Part shown: piece after piece, positions 1 to 7,730 of the stretch
Numbering within the stretch: position 1 is the first letter of the stretch
Layout of the letters: every line of letters begins with the position of its first letter
DNA from: Flavobacterium psychrophilum
GTDB lineage: Bacteria; Bacteroidota; Bacteroidia; Flavobacteriales; Flavobacteriaceae
Length of the DNA: 9,085 nucleotides
NCBI GenBank assembly: GCA_022729635.1
Contig: DZAU01000059.1
Coordinates: forward strand, 1 to 9,085
Direction of reading: 5' to 3'
Translations under genes and position numbers: made by a program
The notes under the pieces: generated by a model
Told to the model about the DNA's origin: nothing
Seen by the model: only the letters and a program-made list of their open reading frames with translations
Database searches by the model: none

Positions 1-26
1 TGGTTTTTTTATGTTCAAAAATAGCT

Positions 27-34
27 TTACTTTG
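27..34 (+). promoter_or_regulatory. Possible -7 promoter box of xerD
   Basis: TTACTTTG matches the Bacteroidota -7 consensus TAnnTTTG at five of six defined bases and lies only four bases before the xerD ATG. If used, the transcript would be leaderless or nearly so. The -33 TTG element would fall at or beyond the window edge and cannot be checked. This is an inference from motif and position. Confidence 0.35.
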
Positions 35-38
35 TAAA

Positions 39-941
39 ATGAATTGGAAAACTTACATCAAAAGCTTTCAGTCCTATCTCAGGATTGAAAGAGGTTTATC
101 AAAAAACACGATAGACAATTATTCATTTGATGTTGAGCGTTTGTGTCTTTTCTTGGAAGAAAATGCCATAGCCGTTTCTCCAATAAAAATAAGTGAAGAA
201 ACCATTCAGCAGTTCATTTATAGTGTTTCAAAAGAAGTAAATCCACGTTCGCAAGCCAGAATAATTTCGGGTTTAAAGAGTTTTTTTAGCTATTTAATTT
301 TCGAAGATTATCGCACTGACAATCCAATGGAATTGATTGAAACCCCAAAAACCGGAAGAAAACTTCCAGACACTTTATCTGTTGATGAAATTGATTCTTT
401 GATTGCTGCTATAAATTTAGAGACTGATGAAGGAGAGCGCAATCGAGCCATGTTAGAAACGCTTTATGGTTGTGGACTTCGGGTTTCGGAATTGGTTTCG
501 CTTAAAATTTCAGATTTGTTTTTCGATGAAGGATTTATCAAAATCACCGGCAAAGGAAATAAACAACGCTTTGTTCCTGTTGGCGATTTGACCCAAAAAT
601 ACATCCTTATTTATAAAGATACTATACGGAATCATTTGAATATAAAGAAAGGACACGAAGATACTTTGTTCTTAAACAGAAGAGGAAACCAACTTTCGAG
701 AGCGATGATTTTTACTATTATTAAAGATTTGGCAACCCTAATAAATTTGAATAAAAGCATAAGTCCTCATACTTTGAGGCATTCCTTTGCAACTCATTTA
801 CTGGAAAATGGTGCCGATTTACGCTCAATTCAATTAATGCTTGGCCACGAATCAATAACAACAACTGAAATTTATGTGCATCTGGACAGGAAATTTTTGA
901 CCGAAGTGATGAATACTTTTCATCCTAGAAAACAGCTATGA
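39..941 (+). CDS. xerD: Site-specific tyrosine recombinase XerD
   Basis: This 300-residue tyrosine recombinase has the usual length for XerC/XerD. The N-terminal SAM-like core-binding domain spans about residues 3-90 (IERGLSKNTIDNY is typical) and the catalytic domain about 108-295. All catalytic residues are present: R148 in YGCGLRVSEL, K172 in ITGKGNKQR, H244 and R247 in SPHTLRHSFATHLL, H270 in LGHESI, and nucleophile Y279 in TEIYVHL. Xer proteins resolve chromosome dimers at dif sites near the terminus, normally as a XerC/XerD pair acting with FtsK. It is named XerD rather than XerC by overall resemblance; the partner gene and dif are not in the window. The compact size, lack of an added DNA-binding arm domain and housekeeping surroundings argue against a phage or integron integrase. 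The ATG at 39 is chosen because the protein begins directly with the core-binding domain. It converges on rny. Confidence 0.93.
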   Translation: MNWKTYIKSFQSYLRIERGLSKNTIDNYSFDVERLCLFLEENAIAVSPIKISEETIQQFIYSVSKEVNPRSQARIISGLKSFFSYLIFEDYRTDNPMELIETPKTGRKLPDTLSVDEIDSLIAAINLETDEGERNRAMLETLYGCGLRVSELVSLKISDLFFDEGFIKITGKGNKQRFVPVGDLTQKYILIYKDTIRNHLNIKKGHEDTLFLNRRGNQLSRAMIFTIIKDLATLINLNKSISPHTLRHSFATHLLENGADLRSIQLMLGHESITTTEIYVHLDRKFLTEVMNTFHPRKQL

Positions 942-1010
942 AATTCCAATAAAAAAATTCCAAATTCCAATAATTTAACTTTGGGATTTGGAATTTTCTT
1001 ATTGAAATTT
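941..1010. terminator. Bidirectional hairpin terminator between xerD and rny
   Basis: The arms 941-968 and 983-1010 pair over 28 positions with three non-Watson-Crick positions (one a possible G-U wobble on the + strand) and a 14-nt loop. The structure overlaps the last base of the xerD stop codon and ends seven bases before the rny stop codon. A and T runs inside and next to the arms provide U-rich stretches on both strands. A single hairpin in a 76-bp gap between convergent genes is the expected form of a shared terminator. The left arm also contains three direct copies of ATTCCAA, so the arm itself has internal repetition. Confidence 0.75.
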
Positions 1011-1017
1011 AAGATTT

Positions 1018-2580
1018 TTACTTTGCAATATTTACCGCTCTGGTTTCTCTAATTACTGTAACTTTTACCTGACCCGGATAAGTCATTTCGGTTTGAATTT
1101 TTTGGGAAATTTCGAAAGATAATGAAGCTGCATTATCATCAGAAACTTTTTCGCTTTCTACAATAACACGTAATTCTCTACCGGCTTGAATGGCATAGGC
1201 ACTTTTCACTCCACTAAATCCGTAAGCTACTTCTTCTAAATCTTTTAATCGTTGAATATAAGAATCCAAAACTTGTCTTCTTGCTCCCGGTCTCGCTCCT
1301 GAAATGGCATCACAAACCTGAATAATTGGCGATAATAATGATTTCATTTCTATTTCGTCGTGATGCGCTCCAATGGCGTTGCAAACTTCTTCTTTTTCAC
1401 CATATTTTTCAGCCCATTGCATTCCGAGTAAAGCGTGAGGCAAGTCACTTTCGGCATCGGGAACTTTACCAATATCGTGCAATAAACCGGCTCTTTTGGC
1501 TAGTTTTACATTCAAACCTAATTCGGCAGCCATAATTCCGCAAAGCTTAGAAACTTCGCGTGAGTGTTGCAATAAATTTTGTCCATAAGAAGAACGATAT
1601 TTCATTCTTCCTACGACTTTTATTAATTCAGGATGTAAACCGTGAATGCCTAAATCGATTACGGTACGTTTACCAACTTCAATAATTTCGTCATCAATTT
1701 GTTTGGTAGTTTTGGCCACAACTTCTTCGATACGTGCAGGGTGAATACGTCCGTCAGTAACTAATTTATGTAAAGCCAAACGTGCAATTTCTCGTCTAAC
1801 AGGGTCAAAACAAGAAAGGATAATAGCTTCTGGCGTGTCATCGACAATGATTTCTACACCGGTTGCGGCTTCAATCGCTCTAATATTTCTACCTTCACGA
1901 CCAATAATTCTTCCCTTGACATCGTCAGATTCGATGTTAAATACAGACACACAGTTTTCTACTGCTTCCTCTGTTCCAACTCTTTGAATGGTGTTGATAA
2001 TGATTTTTTTTGCTTCTTGCTGGGCGGTCAATTTTGCTTCTTCGATAGTGTCCTGAATGTGAGACATCGCTTTTGTCTTGGCTTCAGCCTTCAGACCTTC
2101 TACCAATTGATTTTTTGCTTCTTCGGCAGATAAGCCTGAGATTACCTCAAGTTGTTGCAGTTGACTTTTGTGCAATCGGTCAACTTCTGCTTGTTTTTTA
2201 TCTAAAGTTTCAATTTTAGAATTGTATTCTGAAGTTTTTGTTTCGAATTCATCGTTTACTTTTTTGGCTTTTGACAATTCGTTTGAAACTTGTGATTCTT
2301 TGTCCCGAATTCTTTTTTCGACTTCGGCCATTTTTTGATCACGAGACAAAATTACTTGTTCGTGTTCTGATTTTAATTCGATAAATTTTTCTTTTGCTTG
2401 AAGAATTTTATCTTTTTTGATGTTTTCAGCCTCAAGATTAGCGTCTTTTAAAATTGATGTCGCTTCTTTTTTTGCGTTTTTTATCAAATTGGAAATATTG
2501 CTTTTCTCTATTATTTTGGCTAGTCCAAAACCTCCCGCTATGCCGGCAACTCCTAAAATAATTATTGTTAAAATGTCCAT
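1018..2580 (-). CDS. rny: Ribonuclease Y
   Basis: RNase Y is a membrane-anchored endoribonuclease that starts mRNA decay by cutting single-stranded, AU-rich RNA. At 520 residues this is the normal length. It has an N-terminal membrane helix (about residues 2-22), a long charged coiled coil (about 28-195), a KH RNA-binding domain with the [15 protein letters not shown] motif at 223-237, and an HD domain with H339, the H368-D369 dyad in LLHDIGK, GAHHDE at 404-409 and D424, followed by GARPGARR at 428-435. The metal-binding HD residues look intact. The ATG at 2580 puts the membrane helix at the very N-terminus, which supports this start. It follows the 6S RNA in the same direction; the A/U-rich 5' leader shows no clear -7 box, so it may depend on read-through from the zapA promoter. 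The coiled-coil and membrane design and HD motifs leave little doubt. Confidence 0.97.
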   Translation of the reverse strand: MDILTIIILGVAGIAGGFGLAKIIEKSNISNLIKNAKKEATSILKDANLEAENIKKDKILQAKEKFIELKSEHEQVILSRDQKMAEVEKRIRDKESQVSNELSKAKKVNDEFETKTSEYNSKIETLDKKQAEVDRLHKSQLQQLEVISGLSAEEAKNQLVEGLKAEAKTKAMSHIQDTIEEAKLTAQQEAKKIIINTIQRVGTEEAVENCVSVFNIESDDVKGRIIGREGRNIRAIEAATGVEIIVDDTPEAIILSCFDPVRREIARLALHKLVTDGRIHPARIEEVVAKTTKQIDDEIIEVGKRTVIDLGIHGLHPELIKVVGRMKYRSSYGQNLLQHSREVSKLCGIMAAELGLNVKLAKRAGLLHDIGKVPDAESDLPHALLGMQWAEKYGEKEEVCNAIGAHHDEIEMKSLLSPIIQVCDAISGARPGARRQVLDSYIQRLKDLEEVAYGFSGVKSAYAIQAGRELRVIVESEKVSDDNAASLSFEISQKIQTEMTYPGQVKVTVIRETRAVNIAK

Positions 2581-2601
2581 GGTTATTTAAGTTTAATATA
2601 T

Positions 2602-2618
2602 AAAAAAGCCTACATTAG
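2602..2618 (-). terminator. U-tract at the 3' end of the 6S RNA
   Basis: On the minus strand the 3' arm of the 11-bp closing helix (2608-2618) is followed at once by six T residues (2602-2607) and further A/T bases. A stable helix plus U run would mark the RNA's 3' end and could partly terminate transcription ahead of rny. How much passes through to rny cannot be seen from sequence. Confidence 0.4.
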
Positions 2619-2761
2619 ATTGCTTGTATAAACTCTGAAATACAAGTTTTGAGCTAACTCGTTGTTCAAGCTTTCCACCTAGGCGGACGTGCTATAGTAA
2701 CGATGATTTGCTCATTCTAATTTGTTAGTGTTGAGTTTACCAAATATGAACTAATGTAGGC
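2608..2761 (-). ncRNA. ssrS: 6S RNA (flavobacterial type)
   Basis: The 209-bp gap between zapA and rny holds a 154-nt element whose ends, 2608-2618 and 2751-2761, are exact 11-bp inverted complements, forming a closing helix. Inside, on the 3' side of the RNA, is a 7-bp hairpin (2623-2629 with 2640-2646). Further in are matching GAGC/GCTC (2651-2654, 2710-2713) and CGTT/AACG (2660-2663, 2699-2702) arms and a terminal hairpin of five pairs with loop CTAG (2674-2687). Closing stem, open middle with a 3'-side hairpin, and long terminal arm is the 6S RNA plan. 6S RNA binds the RNA polymerase holoenzyme and mimics open promoter DNA to restrain transcription in slow growth. Linkage to zapA is the classic 6S location in proteobacteria. 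The strand is taken from the neighbours and the U run after the closing helix. It may be processed from the zapA transcript, since no clear -7 box precedes it. Confidence 0.82.
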
Positions 2762-2789
2762 AGTGTCTTAGTTTCTGTAAAGAACGTGT

Positions 2790-3083
2790 TTAATCTTTGA
2801 GATATTGATCTAAAAGCGAATTGATTTTTTTAATTCTTTCGATGGTTGCTACTCCATCGATGGCATTATCAATTTGTTTTTGTTCTGCTTGTGAGGCAAA
2901 TTGCAAAGCACACATGGCTAATACATCTTGCTTGTCGCGAACGGCATAATTTTCTTCAAATTGCTTAATCATTGTATCAATTTTTTTTGAAGCACTTCTA
3001 AGTCCTTCTTCTTGAGAGAGTTCCACAGTTAGTGGATATACTCTGTCCGCAATCGATATTTTAATTTTAAGCTTTTCGTCCAT
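2790..3083 (-). CDS. zapA: Cell division protein ZapA
   Basis: ZapA is a cytoplasmic protein that binds FtsZ and bundles its filaments, stabilising the Z ring at midcell. The 97-residue product has the usual size and order: an N-terminal beta-rich head (LKIKISIADRVYPLTVE, about residues 5-21), a short helix with EEGLRSASKKIDTMI, and the long C-terminal helix for dimer and tetramer formation starting around RDKQDVLAMCALQFASQ (49-65). It begins seven bases after the upstream coiled-coil gene's stop codon, with an A-rich leader (TAAAAAC) rather than a Shine-Dalgarno site, so the two are co-transcribed. The 6S RNA begins about 28 bases downstream. Identification rests on domain pattern and on its 6S RNA neighbour. 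Confidence 0.9.
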   Translation of the reverse strand: MDEKLKIKISIADRVYPLTVELSQEEGLRSASKKIDTMIKQFEENYAVRDKQDVLAMCALQFASQAEQKQIDNAIDGVATIERIKKINSLLDQYLKD

Positions 3084-3090
3084 GTTTTTA

Positions 3091-3381
3091 CTAATCTGAT
3101 AGCTGTGCTATGCAGTAATCAATTTCACGAATTAATGAATTTATTTTAAGCTTTGTATCTCTTTTATTCTCTTCACTGCCAAGTAAGGCGTTGGTCATTT
3201 TGAGTGTTTCATACTGCGATTTTAAGGCTTCAATCTCTTGAGATTGAGTTTGTATGATAGCTGCAGATTTTGTTAATTCAATTTTCAAATCTTGAGATTT
3301 TTTCTCCAAACTATTTATTTTCGTAAATAACTTTTCAATCTTATTTTCAAGAGTATCAATTATTTCTGCAATTACACTCAT
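3091..3381 (-). CDS. Small coiled-coil protein, ZapB-like in form
   Basis: The 96-residue product has no signal peptide or membrane segment and is almost wholly helical. Residues about 5-70 (from IIDTLENKIEKLFTKINSLE on) show heptad-spaced I/L/V positions among K, E, Q and S, as expected of a parallel coiled coil; a short C-terminal segment (LKINSLIREIDYCIAQL, about 77-93) looks like a second amphipathic helix. It is the first gene of the operon, seven bases before zapA. Size, coiled coil and position resemble ZapB, the E. coli coiled-coil Z-ring factor that binds ZapA, but coiled coils match easily by composition and I see no specific ZapB signature. The role in division is inferred from context. 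An AGGA at 3388-3391, six bases before the ATG, supports the start and is unusual for this phylum. Confidence 0.85.
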   Translation of the reverse strand: MSVIAEIIDTLENKIEKLFTKINSLEKKSQDLKIELTKSAAIIQTQSQEIEALKSQYETLKMTNALLGSEENKRDTKLKINSLIREIDYCIAQLSD

Positions 3382-3387
3382 AGTATA

Positions 3388-3391
3388 TCCT
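3388..3391 (-). promoter_or_regulatory. Shine-Dalgarno-like site of the coiled-coil gene
   Basis: AGGA on the minus strand stands six bases before the ATG at 3381, ideal spacing for a Shine-Dalgarno contact. Most starts here have only A-rich leaders, so this one stands out, and it decides the start of the small coiled-coil gene. Confidence 0.5.
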
Positions 3392-3409
3392 ACGTATTAC
3401 TTAATCTTA

Positions 3410-3439
3410 CAAAGTTAGTATTCCTTTTTATTATTGCAA
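3410..3439 (-). promoter_or_regulatory. Promoter of the coiled-coil-zapA-6S-rny cluster
   Basis: On the minus strand TAACTTTG (3410-3417) matches the Bacteroidota -7 consensus TAnnTTTG at every defined base. A TTG at 3437-3439 sits upstream with a 19-bp spacer, the spacing expected for the -33 element read by the primary sigma factor of this phylum. The transcript would begin around 3400-3405, giving a leader of about 20 nt that contains the AGGA site. This is the clearest promoter in the window. Confidence 0.75.
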
Positions 3440-3536
3440 TATTTTATTGTCTTTTTATTCTAAAAAAAAATCAACGATCTGTATTACAGTGCAATAGTCG
3501 AGTATATTTTTTAAAAAATTTATGGACTCTTTTTTT

Positions 3537-3544
3537 TATCTTAG
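3537..3544 (+). promoter_or_regulatory. Probable -7 box of the M23 peptidase gene
   Basis: TATCTTAG differs from TAnnTTTG at one defined base and ends five bases before the ATG at 3550. Transcription would start on or just before that ATG, so the message is leaderless, or has a leader of about nine bases if translation starts at 3559. No good TTG is seen at -33. That region instead holds a 14-bp A/T palindrome (3506-3519), which may bend the DNA or bind a regulator. Confidence 0.5.
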
Positions 3545-3549
3545 CCAAA

Positions 3550-5259
3550 ATGTATCCGATGAAATCCTTTTTATTTTTTCTCTTTTTTTGTGGTTCATTA
3601 TTGGCTCAAGTCAATTATCCGAAGGATTATTTTAGCCCTCCGCTCGATATTCTTATGCAGTTATCGGGTAATTTTGGAGAATTGAGACCCAATCATTTTC
3701 ACGCTGGCTTTGATTTTAAAACCTTGCAAAAGGAAGGTTTAGAAGTTCATGCTGTTGCCGATGGTTATGTGTCAAGAATAAAAATTTCCACTTTTGGAAA
3801 CGGAAAAACCATTTATATTACCCATTCTAATGGCTACACTTCGGTTTATGGACATTTGCAAAAAGCCACCGATTCTATTGAATATTTCATTAAAAAAACA
3901 CATTATGCTGAACAATCTTTTGAAATAGAAAAATATTTGAAACCTGGAGAATTAGTGGTCAAAAAAGGGCAAGTTATTGGGCTTTCAGGAAATACAGGTG
4001 CTTCTGAAGGGCCACATTTGCATTTCGAATTTCGGGATAACATCACTGAAAATATTATAAATCCAATGCTTTTTGGGTTTGATAAATTTATGAAGGACAC
4101 TAAGAAACCTATAGTTTTCAATGTTTATGTTTACCCATTAGATGATGAGACTTTAGTTAATCAATCAAAACGACCATTATTATTGAACTTGGTCTTGCAA
4201 AAAGACGGAACTTATTCGGCAGACCAAGTTATTGCCAGCGGAAAAATTGGTTTCGGAATCAATACTTTTGATTATGATGATGTTTCTTTTAACAAAAATG
4301 GTGTCTATAAAGTGCAGACTTCCATTAATGGGAAATCTACTTTTGGCTATCAATTTGACACCTATTCTTTTGATGAAATGCGTTATATAAATGCGCTTAT
4401 CGATTATTCAAGATATAAAAAAACTCAGCAGAGAGTTCAGAAATTATTTATGAAAAATCCCTATAATTTGAGTATCATTAAAACCGATGCAACAAACGGA
4501 GTTCTTTCGGTAGTTCCAAATTTGGTTTCGGTTTACCGCATTGAAGTTTCTGATTTTTATGGCAATCAAACTTTGGTTTCCATTCCGATACAATATGAAA
4601 TAATGCCCACCATTGTTGAAAAGGAACCTATTTCAAAATATTTTGTAAAAGCAAAAAATGAATCTAATTTTTCTAAAGAAAACATATCGGTTTTCTTTCC
4701 TGCAAATACTTTTTATGAAGATTTTAATCTCAATTTTGATGTGAAAAATGACACTTTATATCTTCACGATGATAGTGTTCCGGCACATTCAAATTTCGAT
4801 ATAGAGATAGTAGATTCCAAATTTACTGAAGCCCAAAGAGAAAAATTATATATTGCCACAATTCAAGGAAAGAAGAAAGGATATAATTTTACTTTTAGAA
4901 GAGAAAATATTTTTATAACCAAAGTAAAAACTTTAGGAAAGTATGCTTTGGTTTTAGATACAATTCCGCCAAAAATTTCCATTGCAAAATCTATTGAAGG
5001 GAAATGGTTGAGTGATAAAAAGACTATTCAATTTACTATAAGCGACGATTTATCAGGCATAAAATCGTATAATGGTTACTTGAATGGAAAGTGGATTTTG
5101 TTTGAATATGACAACAAAACCAGGAAAATCATCCATAATTTTAGCGATGGTATTGTAGCCGAAGGACAAAATGAATTAAAAATTATAGTGATAGATAATA
5201 TGGGAAATTCTACTATCTTTGAAACTCGTTTTTTCAGAAGTCAAAAAAATAAAAATTAA
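3550..5259 (+). CDS. Secreted M23 (LytM-like) metallopeptidase
   Basis: This 569-residue exported protein belongs to the zinc endopeptidases of family M23, which cut peptide cross-links in peptidoglycan. A signal peptide covers about residues 1-20, ending at LLAQ. The M23 domain (about 38-175) has the complete metal set: H51 and D55 in HFHAGFD, and H158 in GPHLHFE, with H102 (SVYGHL) and H156 as the other conserved histidines, so it should be active. The remaining ~390 residues are beta-rich; the end (about 475-565) resembles an Ig-like domain, with DDLSGIKSY and IDNMGNSTIFETRF. An insertion at about 105-130 separates the H102 and GQVIGLSGNTG strands. A second ATG at 3559 gives a more usual signal peptide (MKSFLFFLFF) and may be the true start. 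The stop lies five bases before the receptor gene, so the two form one operon. Its substrate could also be a non-peptidoglycan protein; context alone does not decide. Confidence 0.92.
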   Translation: MYPMKSFLFFLFFCGSLLAQVNYPKDYFSPPLDILMQLSGNFGELRPNHFHAGFDFKTLQKEGLEVHAVADGYVSRIKISTFGNGKTIYITHSNGYTSVYGHLQKATDSIEYFIKKTHYAEQSFEIEKYLKPGELVVKKGQVIGLSGNTGASEGPHLHFEFRDNITENIINPMLFGFDKFMKDTKKPIVFNVYVYPLDDETLVNQSKRPLLLNLVLQKDGTYSADQVIASGKIGFGINTFDYDDVSFNKNGVYKVQTSINGKSTFGYQFDTYSFDEMRYINALIDYSRYKKTQQRVQKLFMKNPYNLSIIKTDATNGVLSVVPNLVSVYRIEVSDFYGNQTLVSIPIQYEIMPTIVEKEPISKYFVKAKNESNFSKENISVFFPANTFYEDFNLNFDVKNDTLYLHDDSVPAHSNFDIEIVDSKFTEAQREKLYIATIQGKKKGYNFTFRRENIFITKVKTLGKYALVLDTIPPKISIAKSIEGKWLSDKKTIQFTISDDLSGIKSYNGYLNGKWILFEYDNKTRKIIHNFSDGIVAEGQNELKIIVIDNMGNSTIFETRFFRSQKNKN

Positions 5260-5264
5260 ATTCC

Positions 5265-7730
5265 TTGAGCGTAAATAAAATAATACTTGCTTTCTTCTTT
5301 TTCTGTTTTGGAACTGCAACTTTTGCACAAACAGCCCACATAAAAGGAGTAATTCTCGATAAAAATAACCAGCCTGTTGAAAATGTAAATGTGTCTTGTC
5401 AAGGCATTGGAACAAAATCAAACGAAAATGGTTTTTATAGTTTAAACATTCCCGCTAACAAAAAAATGACGGTTGTTTTTTCGCACGTCGCGTTGAAAAA
5501 AGTTACAGTGGCAGTTACTTTAAAACCAGACGAAGATTATGAGTTCAACCTGGTTATGAATGACAAAGATGAGCAAATGGGAGAGGTTGTAATTACAGTA
5601 AACAATAAAAAAAGGGTTCAGGGAATTACGATTATTGAGCCGGAACTGATTCGGAAAATTCCTGGAGCGAATGCCGGTGTCGAAAATATTTTGAAATCCT
5701 TGCCAGGCGTAAATTCCAATAATGAGTTGAGTACACAATACGCTGTTCGTGGCGGAAATTATGATGAAAATTTAGTGTATGTAAACGAAATTGAAGTCTA
5801 TCGTCCTTATCTTATTCGTTCCGGTCAGCAAGAAGGATTGAGTTTTACGAATACCGATTTAGTTCAAAATGTCGATTTTTCGGCTGGAGGTTTTCAGTCT
5901 AAATTTGGAGATAAATTATCCTCTGTTTTGGATATTACCTATCGAAAACCAACTCAATTCGGAGCCGTTGCCGAAGCGAGTTTACTTGGCGCAAGCCTTG
6001 CTGTTGATGCAGTTTCCAAGAATGGAAAATGGTCTGAAGTAACCGGAATCCGTTATCGAAATAATTCACTTTTGGTTGACAGCCAGGAGACGCAAACCAA
6101 TTATACTCCTGTTTTTGCCGATTTTCAAACCAATATCAATTTTAAATCTTCCGATAAATGGGAATGGAGTTTTCTGGGAAATATTTCTTCAAACGATTAC
6201 AAATATCAACCGTTGACTCGTCAAACTAATTTTGGAACAATCGATGACCCAATGGCGCTATTGATTTATTATGAAGGTCAGGAAAAAGATAAATATACCA
6301 CTGTTTTTGGAGCCATAAAATCAACTTATAGTGCCTCAAAAAACGCCACATACAAACTTATTGTCTCGGCTTATAATACAAAAGAACAAGAACATTTTGA
6401 TATTTTGGCACAATATCGTCTGGGCGAAGTAGATTCTAATTTTGGTTCTCAAACCTTTGGAGACGTTGCTTTCACAAGAGGAATTGGCTCGCAACTCAGT
6501 CACGCTCGCAATGATTTAGATGCATTAATTGTAAATACAGAGTTAAAAGGAATCCATAATTTTAAAAAGAACCAATTTGAATGGGGCGCAAAATTCACTC
6601 GTGAATCCATTCGAGACAGAGTTATAGAATGGGAAGTGATTGATTCTGCCGGATTTTCCCTAAATCCGCCGATTGATTTCTTACCAAAAAATGATCAGCC
6701 TTATTCTCCTTATACCGGACCATTAGTTCCATATAATAATGTGAGAGCGACTAATTTTGTTGACATCAACCGATTTTCAGGTTATGTACAATGGAGTAGA
6801 AAAGGATATTTAGGCAACAACGAAATATGGTTTAATGCTGGTGTTCGGTCTCAAAATTGGACAGTTTCCGGTGATAATATTACAAGTACAACCCAAATTA
6901 CATTTAGTCCAAGAGTGCAATTTTCCTTGAAACCCAATTGGAACAAGGATATGTTTTTCAGGCTTTCGGGAGGATTGTACCATCAACCGCCTTCGTATCG
7001 AGAATTGAGAGATGCCAATGGAGTTGTTCAGCCTGATGTCAAAGCGCAACAATCGATTCATATTGTTTTGAGTAATGATTATAGTTTCAAAATGTGGAAT
7101 CGTACATTCAAAATGGTTTCTGAATTGTATTATAAATCGTTGACGGATGTCAATCCTTATACTTTAGACAATGTTCGAATTCGTTATGCTGCTGCCAATA
7201 ATGCCAAAGCATTCGCCGAAGGTTTTGATTTTAGACTGAATGGAGAGTTCGTTCCCGGAACCGAATCTTGGTTCAGTTTTGGCTATTTAAAAACCGAAGA
7301 AAATATCGATAACAAAGGATTTATTGCCAGACCAACCGACCAAAGATTAAAATTTGCACTTTTGTTCCAAGATTATATGCCCAAGATTCCAAGTATTAAA
7401 TTATATCTGAATTTGGTTTACAATACTGGGTTGCCTGGAGGTTCGCCATCATACTCTGATCCTTATTTATACCAAAATAGATTGAGAGATTACCGTCGTG
7501 CCGATGTTGGTTTTTCCAAAGTTTTAATTGATGCCCAAAATCCGTCCTCTAAAAGATGGTTACAAAGATTCAAGGAATTAGCCATTGGATTGGAAATTTT
7601 CAACCTTTTCGACAATCAAAACGCGATTACCAATACTTGGGTTCGCGACGTGTATTCGAAAACCCAATACGCGATTCCTAATTATATGACCACACGAGTT
7701 TTTAATGTGAAGGTGAATATGAGGTTTTAA
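5265..7730 (+). CDS. TonB-dependent outer-membrane receptor with carboxypeptidase-regulatory-like domain
   Basis: The 821-residue product is an outer-membrane beta-barrel transporter powered by the TonB-ExbBD system. A signal peptide covers residues 1-21 (cleavage after TFAQ is likely). A carboxypeptidase-D-like beta-sandwich spans about 24-98 (IKGVILDKNNQPVENVNV), the plug about 125-228 (ILKSLPGVN, YAVRGGNYDENLVYVN, GGFQSKFGDKLSSVLDI), and the barrel the rest, ending in the aromatic VNMRF expected for barrel insertion. It is shorter than SusC proteins and has no SusD partner here, so a polysaccharide role is not supported; the substrate is unknown. The start is TTG: the frame is open only from 5253 and the first in-frame ATG is residue 68, past the signal peptide. 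The start lies five bases after the peptidase stop, suggesting translational coupling. Downstream the first strong terminator is about 300 bases away. Confidence 0.92.
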   Translation: MSVNKIILAFFFFCFGTATFAQTAHIKGVILDKNNQPVENVNVSCQGIGTKSNENGFYSLNIPANKKMTVVFSHVALKKVTVAVTLKPDEDYEFNLVMNDKDEQMGEVVITVNNKKRVQGITIIEPELIRKIPGANAGVENILKSLPGVNSNNELSTQYAVRGGNYDENLVYVNEIEVYRPYLIRSGQQEGLSFTNTDLVQNVDFSAGGFQSKFGDKLSSVLDITYRKPTQFGAVAEASLLGASLAVDAVSKNGKWSEVTGIRYRNNSLLVDSQETQTNYTPVFADFQTNINFKSSDKWEWSFLGNISSNDYKYQPLTRQTNFGTIDDPMALLIYYEGQEKDKYTTVFGAIKSTYSASKNATYKLIVSAYNTKEQEHFDILAQYRLGEVDSNFGSQTFGDVAFTRGIGSQLSHARNDLDALIVNTELKGIHNFKKNQFEWGAKFTRESIRDRVIEWEVIDSAGFSLNPPIDFLPKNDQPYSPYTGPLVPYNNVRATNFVDINRFSGYVQWSRKGYLGNNEIWFNAGVRSQNWTVSGDNITSTTQITFSPRVQFSLKPNWNKDMFFRLSGGLYHQPPSYRELRDANGVVQPDVKAQQSIHIVLSNDYSFKMWNRTFKMVSELYYKSLTDVNPYTLDNVRIRYAAANNAKAFAEGFDFRLNGEFVPGTESWFSFGYLKTEENIDNKGFIARPTDQRLKFALLFQDYMPKIPSIKLYLNLVYNTGLPGGSPSYSDPYLYQNRLRDYRRADVGFSKVLIDAQNPSSKRWLQRFKELAIGLEIFNLFDNQNAITNTWVRDVYSKTQYAIPNYMTTRVFNVKVNMRF

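Noticed and set aside
39..941. Integrase marking a mobile island or prophage
   Set aside because: Size, domain layout and the housekeeping neighbours fit chromosomal XerD, and no attachment-site repeats or other mobile genes are nearby.
1326..1535. Small + strand open frame inside rny
   Set aside because: It is antisense to the conserved HD-domain coding region and its product has no recognisable features; it is a shadow of rny.
2581..2789. Riboswitch upstream of rny
   Set aside because: The exact closing helix of both ends, the U run and the zapA linkage fit 6S RNA better, and no known ligand-binding motif was recognised.
5176..5421. Minus-strand open frame across the peptidase-receptor junction
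   Set aside because: It overlaps two well-supported genes and its sequence reflects their reverse complement.
5265..7730. SusC-type glycan importer
   Set aside because: The protein is shorter than SusC, no susD-like gene follows, and no carbohydrate enzymes are present.
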